Assembly (NCBI GenBank): GCA_019677205.1
Contig: JAAMXY010003261.1
Coordinates: 1-18,087 of the forward strand
Direction of reading: 5' to 3'
DNA from: Pinguiococcus pyrenoidosus
Taxonomy: Eukaryota > Sar > Pinguiophyceae > Pinguiochrysidales > Pinguiochrysidaceae
Length of the DNA: 18,087 bases
In this document: piece after piece, positions 1-12,000 of the stretch
Layout: every line of letters starts with the position of its first letter
Numbering within the stretch: the stretch's first letter is position 1
Translations under genes and position numbers: made by a program
Notes under the pieces: generated by a model
What the model was told of the DNA's origin: nothing
The model's input: only the letters and a program-made list of their open reading frames with translations
The model's database searches: none

Positions 1-88
1 GCATCATGGCAGATGCGATTGACAATCGGGGTACGGCGGACGCAGCTGGAGACTGCCGCGGATCACCTGCATCTGCTGCAGAATGAAG
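1..88 (+). CDS. Exon 1 (3' part of an exon that starts upstream)
   Basis: Frame 1 is open from the first base to a good donor, GTACGT, at 89. The last base (G) joins AA at 163-164 to make a Glu codon and continues in the frame of exon 2. The short peptide is helical and contains TQLETAADHL. That resembles the last helix of a UBA domain, but the fragment is too short to be sure. The other two frames do not join exon 2 in phase. The rest of this exon and the protein's N-terminus lie upstream of the window. Confidence 0.6.
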
Positions 89-3000
89 GTACGTTCTCTC
101 CTCCTCCGTAGGAGCGGCCTGAGGTCGTGGGAAGGTCCAACGCTGACTAGCTCAATCATCAGAAGCGTACGAGCCCGAGCCTGAGCAGCAGGCCGCCCTG
201 CGCAGCTCGAGGCTGACCAAAGCGGACCGGCGGATTCTGGAGGTCGCCTGCAGGACCACGGCAAGGGGGTTGACCGAGCTCTGCCAGGAGAAGGACGTGT
301 CGCTTGACGATGAGGACGTGCGCAAGACGTACGCGGCCATGCAGAGGATTTACGAGAAGCTCGAGGAGCTGGAAGAAGCCAGTGCCGAAAGCGCGATTGC
401 GAGCCACAAGAAGGAGCTTGAGGCCCTCAAGCAACGCAAGTACCCGCCTGGCATCACCTCCGCGCAGAAGGTGCTCTTCCAAGGCTTCGAGTTCGCCATG
501 GTAGATGAGGAGGTGCCCGACGAGCTCAAGGGTTCCATGTCTGCGTCGAACCCCATGCTGGGCGGAGAAATGACCTTCATCGACATGACCTTGCCCCTGC
601 GAGACGATCGGCAGGCCGTCGAGACGTACGACGAGGCGCTGGATGTGATCGAGAAGTGCTTCGGCGTGGTCAACAAGCTGTCGAAGAGATACTCGAAGGG
701 CTTCAAGCCGGCGAGCAGCTCGCTCGTGGCCTTTGTGGAGGACTGCTTCACGCGGGTGCTCAAGCTCCCCACGCTTCACAAGGAGCGAAACTGGACCAAC
801 ACGGATGCGGACGGCGACAACAAGGGCGTGCGCACCCTCATGCTCAGCGCTGCCCTGCGCCAGCTGTATACCATCGCTCGCGTCTACTTGCTGTTCAGCT
901 CGATGCTCTGCGGGAATGACATCGCGCACCTCGCGGATCCAGGTGACAAGGCGTTCTGGGACTTCCAAGTGCTGGAGACCGACGCACGGCGGATGATCAC
1001 CTCCGTGGCGATCCTCGGCGTGTTCGACGCCGCCGCGCGGCTGCCCATTGCGAAGACGGACAAGCTGAATCCGGTCTTGAGGACGTTCCGCGGCGAGTCT
1101 GAGAGCTCCCCACGATCGTCGAAGTACCTCTTCAGCATCACTTCTTGGGATGGGGTGGCGTTGAACAAGCGATTGCAAAGCCTGCGATGCACGGAGCCAA
1201 TCTTCCTGGTCACGCGGGCGAACATCCTGGACTACTTCGAGCACCTGGAGCGGTCGATTCCAGATCCCGATTTGCGGTGCCTGCTGCGCTCCAAGCGGCT
1301 CCAGCCCCGCCGTGGGGCCCCTCCTGAGCCGTCCTTCTGCGCGGCCGTCCGCATCCAGGAGACGGGGAAGGAAGGCCCCCCGCGAGGCACCGCCGAGCCC
1401 CGCACGACGTTCTGTATCAGCAAAGACCTCAAGCTCGAGAAGCTCCCGCCAATCCTCGGCTTCACCTACGAAGTGCTGAACGAGATGGGGATCGTGGAGG
1501 AGGACGGAATCGGCCAGCTGCCCCCCAGCTGGGTGAAGGAGAAGAAGCAGCGGGAGAAGCGGAAGAAGGAGGAGCGCCAGGAGGGCGGCGAGGATTCCGG
1601 GCCGGGCGGGGGCGGCTCCAAGGGCGGCGAAAAGATCCAAGACCCCGAGACGCTCGCGGAGAAGGTGTGCTGCTGGTTGTGCAGTCCCTGGGACGGGCAG
1701 GAGGATTTCACCACGCTGCGCGACATGCACTCGCTGACGAAGATCGCCTTCGAGCCCACGGTCACGGTTCTGAAGTGGTTGGGCGTCCAGCGCGACGCCG
1801 AGCGCGGAGAGCTCGCTGACCATGGCCTCTACGGGGACGTCTATCAGAATGCCCGCTACGGAGGCGGCGGAGACGAGGACATTCGGGAGATGAACGCCAC
1901 CCACAACGCGATGGACTCGCTGGTGCTCGACTGGAAGTTCGAGATGCCTGCGAAGCAGGTGAACCTCAAGAGCAAGGAGGACGAAGAGAAGGAAGAGCCT
2001 GCCAAGGAGCAGCACGGCGACAACGCCAAGGAGCCCGTGAAGGCCCTGGTCAAGGTCACGATGGGACGCTACACCTTCCCCGGGGAAGAGCGCGAGGATA
2101 CCCAGCTGCAGACAGCAAGCATGCAAATCCGTCGACGCCTGCTGAGCGGTGTGAATCGGCTCCTTGTGGCGGTGGTCGAAGACGACGAGGATCACGAGGC
2201 CAAGCTCCTCGAGGAGAAGATCAACATTGAGAAGCTGCCCGTCAATACGCCGCTCCAGATCGACCTCGACAAGCCCCTGAAGTCGCTGGACGAGACCGAT
2301 GTGCTGTACAGCGAGGAAAAGCTCGCGGTCGACGGGTCCAGCCTTCCCGAGGCGGACGTGGAGTCCCTGCTCACCTTCCTGACCACCCCGTACCTTGCGG
2401 GCCCTCTGGCGCTCGATTTCTTCAGCAATGACCGGACGGAGTATCTCACCTCGGAGGGCGTGCGCCTCATCTTGGAGGGCTCGTTGTACCAGATCGGCGA
2501 GTACAAGTCTCGCGTGCCCAGGGTCAAGATGGTCCCCCATGTGAACGGCCCGGACCCGTCGGAAGACGTTCCCGAGGAGCTCGCGAAGATCCTTGGCGGG
2601 GGTCCGCGGCCCCATGACGGCATGCCATCTCCAGGAGGGCGCGGCGATGCGCCGAAGAAGAAGACCCGGCTCAAAAGGGCCAAGAGCACCACGCGCCAGC
2701 TGGCCAAGAAGAAGTCCAAGCTGGTCACAAAGGGAGAAGCCGCGGAGAGGCTCGGATCTCGATACGGAGCGCTCTTCGAGGAGTGCGCCAAGGATCCCGC
2801 TGCCGTCATGGGCTCCACCCTGCGCCTGAGCTACGCGGCCGCACAGCTCTGCGAGACCGGGCACTTCCGCAGTAACCTCGTGTCGCTCATGATCTTCGTG
2901 GTGCACACCAACTTGAACGTGCTCAAGTTCGCCAACATGGCAGACGATCTGGTCGACTATGCCTTTGATCAGGACCTGAGCGCGGAACGGAAGCGGTGGG

Positions 3001-6000
3001 TCGCGCACATGCTGAATTTCGTCGACGGGTATGTGGTGCCCATCCTGCGGGGCTGGATCGAGCAAGCTGAGACAGCCGGCGAGCTTCCGTGGATCGTGAA
3101 CTTCACGAGCTTGCTAGCGCTCGTGCATGGGACCATCCTGAACGACTTTCAAGACAACTTCACCGACGCCGACAACTCGCAGAGGCTCGAGGAGTTCGTC
3201 TGCTGCGCGTGCTTCACGACGCAGTGGTGGAAGAAGGCCGAGAAGAGGGACTACTTCATGCTCCCGCGCGCGCAGCTCTTCTACACCATGCAGCGCGCGA
3301 GGAGTCGTATCCTGGCTTGGTTCAATGCGCAGGATCAGAGCGGTCGGCGGGGTCGCGCATTCCTGGCGTCCGTCCTTGAACGGGCGCAGCTCTTTGTCCT
3401 GCGGAAGCGAACCTTTGCCGGAGCTGATCGAGCAAGCGTCGACAGCTGGGGCTGGCAGCGGCTTTCCGACGCGACGGTCTTCTGCGAGCGCCTGGTGGAG
3501 AGTGAGCACCCCTACTCCTACGACATGGTGTCTGTGGAGATGGTGGAGATCGACGACGCCCCCTTCATGAGCCTGAGTTTTGACAAGATGTCGAGCCTGG
3601 GCGGCAACAGCTCGCAACCGGCGAGGCTTGCCATCTACGGAGACCTGGAGAGGACGAACGTCATCCTGGAGCTCTCGGGCACCGTGTCGAAGTGGCCGGG
3701 GGTGCGCGGCGAGAAGCCCCTGATAATCCCCGGCTGTCGCTTCTGGATCGAGTTCGCGACCCCAGGCCCCCCCGTCGAGGGACGAGCGCCGCAGCTCGAG
3801 GAGTGGGGCTATAAGATCTCCATTCGTGCACCCATTCCTGAGGAGCGCGGCCGGAAGCTGCTGAAGGAGATGAAGGAGCAGAACAAGTATGCCCAGTCGA
3901 CGCTGACGCTCGCGGCGTGCCAGCAGGCCCTGCGCCACTGCCAGAACAACATGGAAGACGCCCGGGCGTATTTGGAGGACCAGGGTTTCGACATTGCCCT
4001 CCAGGCGGGCCTCTCAGGGGGGTCCAAGGACTTCAAAGGGTGCTGGGAGCGCGTGGGGAAGTCGGAGGAGGGGACGGTTGCCGTGTACCTCCAGACCTTT
4101 GAGGTCACCCTCGATTCCGCGGGTCTCGCGGATCTACCGGACTCGATCTGGAGGTCCTGCGCCGACGTCCTGGAGCCCTACTTTGGGGACGAGCCTCCCC
4201 CTTGCAGCATGACGGCGGAACGGGAGAACATGGCGGACTACAAGGTGTCCAAGCGCGGAGCCCGCGAGACCATCGAGTTTACCATCACGCAGTGGAAGAA
4301 CAACGAGATGAACGCGTCGAAGGTGGAGCTGATCGGCAAGAGGAGTCGCGAGGGGCTGAAGAAGCTCCTTCCCGACGATGACGAGGATTCGGGAGCGCGA
4401 GGCAGCATGAGGTCCAAAGCCTTGGGACACCAGATGCTGATCGACATCGCCTCCGAGGCGTTGGCGGATCACGGCCTCCACGGGCTCGAGAGCTTCCGGT
4501 CACTCCTGCTGCCCTCCCTCGCGGCGGACGGCAGCCTCGAGCACCTTGGCGTCGTCTACGATCCTCATCTTTTCAACGAGTCGGGGGGCGTCAGCTCGAA
4601 GCAGGCGTCTGCCCTGATGGGACCCGTGTGGCAGGAGCTCATGACGGAGTTTCTCTCTCGCTTCCCGGACCGGGAGAAGCCGCGGTTATGGGTGAGGCGC
4701 CGCGGTGCGAGCGGAAGCGACCCTGACGTGGACGTGGCGGCCGTGCTGGAGTCGGACAAGAGCTTGTCGGCGGGGATGAAGGGACCCTTCGTTCCCATCG
4801 CCATCGCGTGGGTGACCGGTGCGGCGTTCTCGAACTCGGCTTTTTACGAGATCTTCGAGTCGTCTCGCGGCGTGATAACGGTCTATCAGTTGAATCACTC
4901 CTGCGGCGTGGCGGATCGCTGCCTAGTCTACGCAAGCGATGCCAGGGAGAGCTTCGCCAAGGTCGAGGCGCCGGATCCGACCAGCCTGAACTACAAGGTG
5001 GATGATCATCGGTACAATGGTGCCACGATCTTCGACGATTACCCCGAGGGAGACCCACATCGATCCTCTGAAGTTGGCCTGCTCTTCGGCTTCTTGACGA
5101 TGTCACCAAGCGTTGCCGAGGGGGAGACGGAGACGACCTTTGAGAACTCGCGCAGGTCCTACGGCAGATTCGACTGCATTGTCCAGCGAACGCGGAACAT
5201 CGCGCGCACTCGGAGGTCCGCTTCCCAGAACCGGAGCGAAGGGGCGCAAGCCTTCGTGGGCGCGGTGGACGAAGCAGCCGGAGCGAGTGAGAAGAAAGGC
5301 GAGGGCATGACCTTCGACGACTTTGACTTCCGGGAGGGTGCCACAGAGACACGAATCTCCAGGAAGTATCTGAACGCGTCGCTTCCTGAGGCGCTTCTGC
5401 TCGGGTATCAGTTCTGGCGCACCGGGAAGAACACCATCCGAGGCTACGCAATTCCGCCGTCGTACTCGGAGTGCAGGCAGCAGCTGAGGATGGGCGCGAC
5501 AGGCGCTGGATCGGGAGCGCAGGATTACCCGATCCCACTCAAGGACGCGAAGCAGGCGAGCGGCGGGGCGAACCACCAATCCGGGCGCTCTGGTGGCGCT
5601 AGCCGACCGTGTACGTGGGTGGCGGGCTCGGAAATCTTCATTCGCGTGCTGAAGCCTTTTGCGAACTCGCACCATAAGATCGGCGTGGTGCAGCGCTTGA
5701 AGTGCGACATTCTCGAGGGCGCGACCGAGGAGATGAAAGACACGCCTGCCATGCAAAGCCTCGTGGCGAAGGAGAGCGCCGCCGCGAGTCTGGTGAAGGA
5801 GGGCTTCCTCTTGAATCCGTCTTTCACGGGGGAAGACTGCAACATCCTGTACCTCCGGAAGCAGCTGGAGCGGATAGAGACCACGAAGAAGATGCTCTTC
5901 TGGACCTACAGCAAGCCAAGCATCGAGGATGTGCTGAACAACGTCTCCCTGCCGGTTTCGCTCATCGAGATGCCCTTTCTGGAGCTGAGCTTCGAGATTC

Positions 6001-9000
6001 TACACGGCAAGCCGGGAACCCCGCCGCGCATCCACGTCTTGCAGCACGTCGGGTGGTACGTCGTCCCACTGGAGGACCAGGATCCTGACGTCCAAGCGAA
6101 CTTGCGGCAGATGCTCGAAGGGATTCACGAGTCCCTGATTCTGAAGAACGACCAGGGCGACTACCAGATTCTGGTGCGTCCCACGAGGATTGTGAGCAAG
6201 GTGGTCAAGGGAGCTCCGATGTACGGTGGATACGTGACGCGCGAGTTTCTGGAAGGCGACACACAAGCGGGAAAGTATATCCTCTACCGGGTGCACAACT
6301 GCGGAGCGTTCCTGTGCATGCCGGACCAGACTGCGCGGCTCTACCTCATCATGATGCGGCTTCAGTGCTTCAGGTGGGAGAGGGATGCCCCGTTGACTTC
6401 CTCGCCTTGGTCTTTTCCTCATGATGTTTTCCTTCCCCGTCTGCTCTCAGGTACAAGGAGGCCGCCCAGCTCTTGGACGGCTACTCCGTCGAGCACATGA
6501 GCGATGCCGAGAGGGAGATCATCGACCAGATTGAGAGATGCGTCACGCTGCGCGGCCACGACTCCCTCCTCTGCATGGCCAAATTGTACTGGAAGGCGTT
6601 CAGGTGCGCTTCGCGAAGCTCGTGCCCGGAGGAGAGGCCGGACAGCTCATCCTGCCTCGCATGCTTCTCCACAGCGACCCTGCAAGATCGGAGAACAGCG
6701 ATGCTTTGCGCACCGCAATGAAAACGATTGGAATCCTTCGAGACGAAATTGGTAAGCAGTCCTCCCTACATGTCTGCGGCATTCATCCGTGCCTCTCCGA
6801 CGTCTTCCGAAATTGCTTCTTGTCCGTTCCTCTCTTCTAATGCCTCTCTTGCTCTCCTTCTCTCTTTCTCCCCTTCTGTGCGACGCAGGCCTCTCCCTTC
6901 GCTTTACTCAAGAGGAAGAGGACACGATTCGGGAGGCCATCAAGCCCGATGATGACGAAGAGGACGACGAAGAGAACAAGAAGGACGAGGAAGATTCGGA
7001 AAGTCTCATGGGGGATGTGGGGGAAGGGGACAAGGCACCTGCCGCTAGGAGCAGCAATGCAGATCGAGAAAGGGCGAAGAGCACTGGCAAAGAGAGGGGC
7101 GTGGGCGACAATGCGGTTGAAGCGTTCGGACAGGACGAGGCGGAGCCCGAGTTGCAAGACGAGAAAGACTTCGACAAAGACATCAACGGCCGGCGCTGCG
7201 GGCAGCACTTCTGTATGGTGAAGGGTGACGTGGAGTCGACCATCCGGAAATTGCGACGTCAGCTGGATCTGAAGAAGCGGCAGATCGACGAGATGAAGAC
7301 GGACACGCTGGAGTTCCAAGTGCGGTTCCTCGAGCCAAAGAGTGTCGCGTCCGATCGCGTTGTCCTCAAGTGGCAGCTGGTCTGTCCCCGCTCGCCACCG
7401 GCGGAAGAACGGAAGGCAATTGAGGCAAGTGACTGTCCGCCGGAGGAAGCAGCCGGAGGTGATTCGATCAATGCGGGGACGTCTGGGATCATTGCCTACT
7501 ACCTTTACACGCTCAAGGACTTCGACGTTGACGAAACTGAGATCGAGGTGGGAGATTACTTTTTGCTGAAAGGAGATGAGGACATTTGCAACGTTGTGGA
7601 AGTCATTGAGGATGACCTGGGCAACGTCCTGGGCTACAGCGTGCAGCGCAAGCAGGTCCACGGACTTGAGAAGCGGGTCAGGAAGACCGACTTTGCGTAT
7701 TCGGTGGATTTCACACGGCTCTATGGCGCGGAGACGAGCAAGTTTGAGGTATCCGGTCTTTCCGAGAAGACGACTTACAAGTTTTGGCTGTCTGCGTATA
7801 ATCTGTGCGGTCCTCAGAAGCGCGTGGAACTTGAGCTTACCACTCCCGGCGCGGAAGACGCCGTGGCGGAGGAGGAAGATGAGGAGGAAGATGAGGAGGA
7901 AAAGGGCAAGGCATCCGAGTCGGAGGATGGCGACGGGGCCGAAGAGGAAGATGGGGAGGAGGAAGGAAAGGACGGGAAAGATGACGAGGTGGAGGGGAAG
8001 GAAGAAGAGGAAAAGGAAGAGGAACTGACGGAAGAAGAGAAGCTGGAGAAAGAGGAAGAAGAAGCCCGGATGATCGATGCCCGCGAACTCGAGTGGGATC
8101 TCAACGACGACCAGTACGGATACTTCTTCCTCGGAACGCCTGCGATTTCCTACTCCGCCCACTACTCGCGGCCAGTAGTGGGCAAGCTGGAAGGCGTTTC
8201 GAGGGTGGACTGCTCGGGATTCAAGGCTAGACAGGCCAAGCAGAACCTGGGGCGGGGAAGGTTTAACGGTAGTTTCGGTGCCCACTTCAAGGAGCACCCC
8301 GAGCGGCACTTCAGTGGAATTTTGGCGATCTACGACTTGCTGTGCGGGACCGTCCGCCTGGACTTGAGGAGGACAAGCGCTCAAGAGGAGGAGACAGAGC
8401 AACACGCAAGCGAGGCCGTGATCGTCGGGGATGAGGTCACGTACGTGCGAAACGGAGAGGCGGTGAAGGCCACCGTGCGGGACTCGTCCTTCCGCCCCAC
8501 CGTGGAGCTGGCGGATGGCACCCTCATCGACGACGTGAGCCCGGGCTCCTTGCTGATTCCGGTGAGGGAGACCAAGTCGGACGAGGTAGAAGTGTCCCAG
8601 GAGGCCGTCATGCTGGCCCGGCTGAAGAAGGGAGACAGGTGTGAGTTGAAGTGGGGCCCCTTCTTCCTGGGTGCCCGGGTTCTCAACAGGGTGGGGCAGC
8701 TCTTCGCTTTGGACCTGGACATTGGAGAGCAGATCTACAACGTCCCGCCGAAGCAGCTCCGCTTCGAAGACACGCATCTGGGAGACCTGCCGCGGTGGCG
8801 CTGCACGAACTACGACGACTTCGGCGACAAGTGCTTCACTCTAAACGATGCGCGTGTGAAGCACTGCGGCGGCCTCTGCAACAAGACGGTGCCGATGCAC
8901 AGTCCGCAGACCGCGTACGAGAACGAAGCGGCTGTGGGGCACCTTGGCTGGGAGGACGTGAGCTTCTCCAGCCTTTACCTTGCCGAGCTGGCGATGCTCG

Positions 9001-12000
9001 AGATCTGCGCCGAGGGGATGGATGACACGCACGTCGGGCTTCACAGCATGGCCTTTGTCTTGCTTCGCCTGGTGCGCCTGGCGAAAGGGACGATCGGTAC
9101 AGCGGACGAGCAAAGCAGAGCGCGGGCGTTGCTCAAGGAAGAGCTCCCCAGGTTCCCCTACGAAGAGAGCTATGCGCTGATGGAGCGAGACGCCTTCTAC
9201 ATTTCGTACGGCCGCGGCTTCTCCTTCATCGACGCCTTGCTCGACGTCTGCGTCCGGGCCCTTGACGAGTGCCTGTGGGTGTCCGACGACCTTGCGGACA
9301 AAGAGCTGATCCGGAAGGAGCTCTCTGACAGCGCGGACTCCTACGGGACGAGGTTCTTCGGCGATGAGAACGCGCGGGAGTGCATCATCCTCACGAAGAG
9401 TCCGAAGCCAATCCACCAGTACGACGAGATCTGCGAGATCAGCAACGAGGAGTATCTTCCCACAGATGAGGTGCCTCTGCAGAACTGCATGGAGTACGCG
9501 GCGAAGCTGGGGAACTATGCTTTCCACTGCGAGGTCCTCGTCAGCGCGTGGGAAAGCCTTGCGGATGGCTCGCCCATCCCGGAGACACCGACTAGAGCCA
9601 CGGTCAACGCGGAGGTGAAGGCGGACGCCGCGCTGAAGGAGAGCCTTACGCGCGTCAACGCTGGCCGGAAAGGGACAGCGGCCGAACGGATCCTCGACGA
9701 CATGACGGTCGCGAAGAAGAAGCTGCGCTCCTCCCGCGCGCTGATGTTCAAGAGCCTGCCGCAGGCGGAGCTGCGGGAGACTGCCGCGCTTCTGAGCAGC
9801 GGGAAGGGCCTCGAGCTGGTGGGTCCCGAAGGGATGAGCAAGCGGATGAACTGGATCTTCAAGGAGATGTTCAATGTGGCGAACCGCGTCTGCAATCTGC
9901 TGCAGACAAGGCAGAACACGGTGAGGGCGCTCGTGGCGAGGACCACGAGATCCCTCGTGGAGCGCATCAACAGCGGGCCGATCGCGGGAGCGAACGGAAG
10001 CTTCGATTCCTCCAGGTCGGCTTTCGAAGTGCACAGAGCACTCATGCTGGGCGATGAGAACACGACGTCGGTCTCCGACTTCTTCAGCCTTCGTAGAATC
10101 GCAGGCGAGACCCACGAGATCTGCATCGAGGAGCTGATCAAGAGCATCCTGAGCGAGTCCCAGCGGGAGGACCTCCTTCAGCTGAACCCGGGCAGCGATC
10201 CCGACGATCTCCTGGAAGGTGTGCACCTGCTCATTCTTCGAACGATCGCGATCAACCACGCCAGTCGGTGCATCGGGGAAGCGCGCGCTCTGCTCAAGGC
10301 CGTGAAGAAGTTCAAGTCCGACATCCTCCAACTGTACCTCATCGCGCTCCAGGACCAGATGATCCCCATGCTGATCGTCGAGCGCGCGCTGGAGCTATCC
10401 ACGGTGGACAAGAAGCAGACCTTCCTGGATGCGTACAACCTCGCGCTTGGGATGGTCAACAGCTGGAACGCGCTCGCCCTTGAGCTGATGAAGAGCGAAG
10501 GGCTCCGGGAGGCCGAGGCGCTGTCGCTCTCGCTGGCGCTTCTGTCTGCGCAGGATTTTGACACCGAGAGCGTCGACAGGTACATGGACACCGCGAAGCG
10601 TAGCCTCGGGGTCGACACCTGGGCCGTCCAAACCATCGAGATGGTGAGCAGGGGCTGCTGCGTCGGAAACGCGATCTGCGGGAATGTGGAGGTGAGGTTG
10701 CCAAGCTCTGTGTCCCCATCATCTCTTTGCTGGAGCTCACAGCATGAATGCTTCCCCAGGACGTCTTCGTCTCGGATCACCGCCGCTATCTTCGGAAGCG
10801 GAGCAGCGAGCTGAATCGGTCCTTCACATCTCTCCAGCATCTTTCCATCAAGCTGCAGGAGCTCATCCTCTCGGAGCATTCCGTGCTGCACCTGTCGGCA
10901 GCGGAGAAGTCGACCAATGCTGACGTCCTGCGCCTCGACCCGAAGTACCTGATGTTCGAGTTCATCACGGGCTTCATGCTGCGCAAAGATCAGGTGCTGA
11001 AGATCCGTGAGCTGTACTCCGTTGCCGTCGAAGAGGAGTCGACCGTCCATCAGATGAACATGGGGTCTGGCAAAACAGCCGTGATCGCCCCCATGCTGTG
11101 CTTCCTTCTCACGGCGGAAGGAAACCGTCCCGTCGTGCAGATGGTGCCTGACGCCCTCCTCGAGCAGACCCGAGCGCTGTTGCTCAGCACCTTCTCAAAC
11201 ATCATCACGAAGCGGGTTGTCGTCTTCAACTTCTCCCGAGACTCTACGCAGAAGATGAAGTACAAGCAGCTTTACGACAAGCTGCTCGCCGCCCGGGCGG
11301 ACAAGGCCATCATCATTGCCAGTCCAGCGCAGATGAAGAACTGCATGCTCAAGTACATCGACCTCCTCCAGACGGTCGAGGGTGGCAACCCCCTCCTGTC
11401 GCTGCCACAGAAGGTGGTCCCGGACGAAACGCTTCGAACGAAAGCCAAGGCCATCGTGAAGTACGAGACCATTCCCGCCGAGAAGGGCGCGGAGATCATT
11501 GGGAAGATTCTGACGTACTTTCGATACGGTAGCCTCTCCAGTGACAGCTCCGACGAGAAGGGAGCGGTTGCGCTCATCGACGAGTGCGACTGGGTGCTCG
11601 ATCCGCTGAAGAGCGAGCTCAACTATCCCATTGGGAAGAAGCATCCCGTCGACCGCAGCCCTGAGCGCTGGCTCCTGCCGATGATTCTCGTGGACGGCCT
11701 CTTTGCGGCCACCTCCTCGATTCGGAGGCCGACCTCGAACGCTCTCGAGTTCAACCCGGACGATCGGCAGCTCCAGCAGTGCCTCAACGGAATCGCTGAC
11801 GCCTTCAACTTCGGTGTGGAGAACTTCTTCGTGCAGAAGGAGCCCACCATTCTGCTGTATTCGCCGAAGTTCTACAAGGAGAAGCTCATCAGGCCTTTTG
11901 GCGAATGGTTGACGCTGTGGATGTGGCCCTACATCGGACGCAAAGAGGAGTGGAGCAAGGACGAGAACGCCACCCTTGAGCCCAAGGAGAAGAAAGAAGG

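Noticed and set aside
270-272. TTG as a translation start
   Set aside because: The frame is open further upstream to the intron 1 acceptor, and the gene is eukaryotic. A TTG start has no support.
159-3065. Very long open frame (968 codons) on the minus strand
   Set aside because: It lies antisense to exon 2, starts from the intron 1 boundary region, and is Leu/Arg/Val/His-rich with no domain pattern. Long antisense frames are expected opposite G/C-rich coding exons.
6498-6500. Stop codon as the end of a separate first gene
   Set aside because: The frame loses coding character after 6373, and a well-formed intron (6374-6450) joins the preceding conserved segment to its continuation in another frame.
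6542-6603. A 62 bp intron that would repair the frame jump in exon 3
   Set aside because: The length (2 modulo 3) and the TTCAG end fit, but the donor GTCACG is weak. It would also remove a segment (DSLLCMAKLYW) that looks homologous to a conserved family piece. It remains the best alternative to an indel.
6837-8777. Long minus-strand frame (646 codons) rich in Leu and Phe
   Set aside because: It mirrors the acidic linkers (GAG/GAA read backwards gives Leu and Phe codons) and crosses intron 3. There is no sign of a real gene.
8841-10331. Minus-strand frame of 496 codons
   Set aside because: A shadow of exon 4; composition is that of an antisense frame, with no recognisable motif.
10748-10750. 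ATG as the start of a separate helicase-like gene
   Set aside because: It lies inside intron 4, just before the acceptor. The frame joins exon 4 in phase, and no promoter-like or intergenic gap exists.
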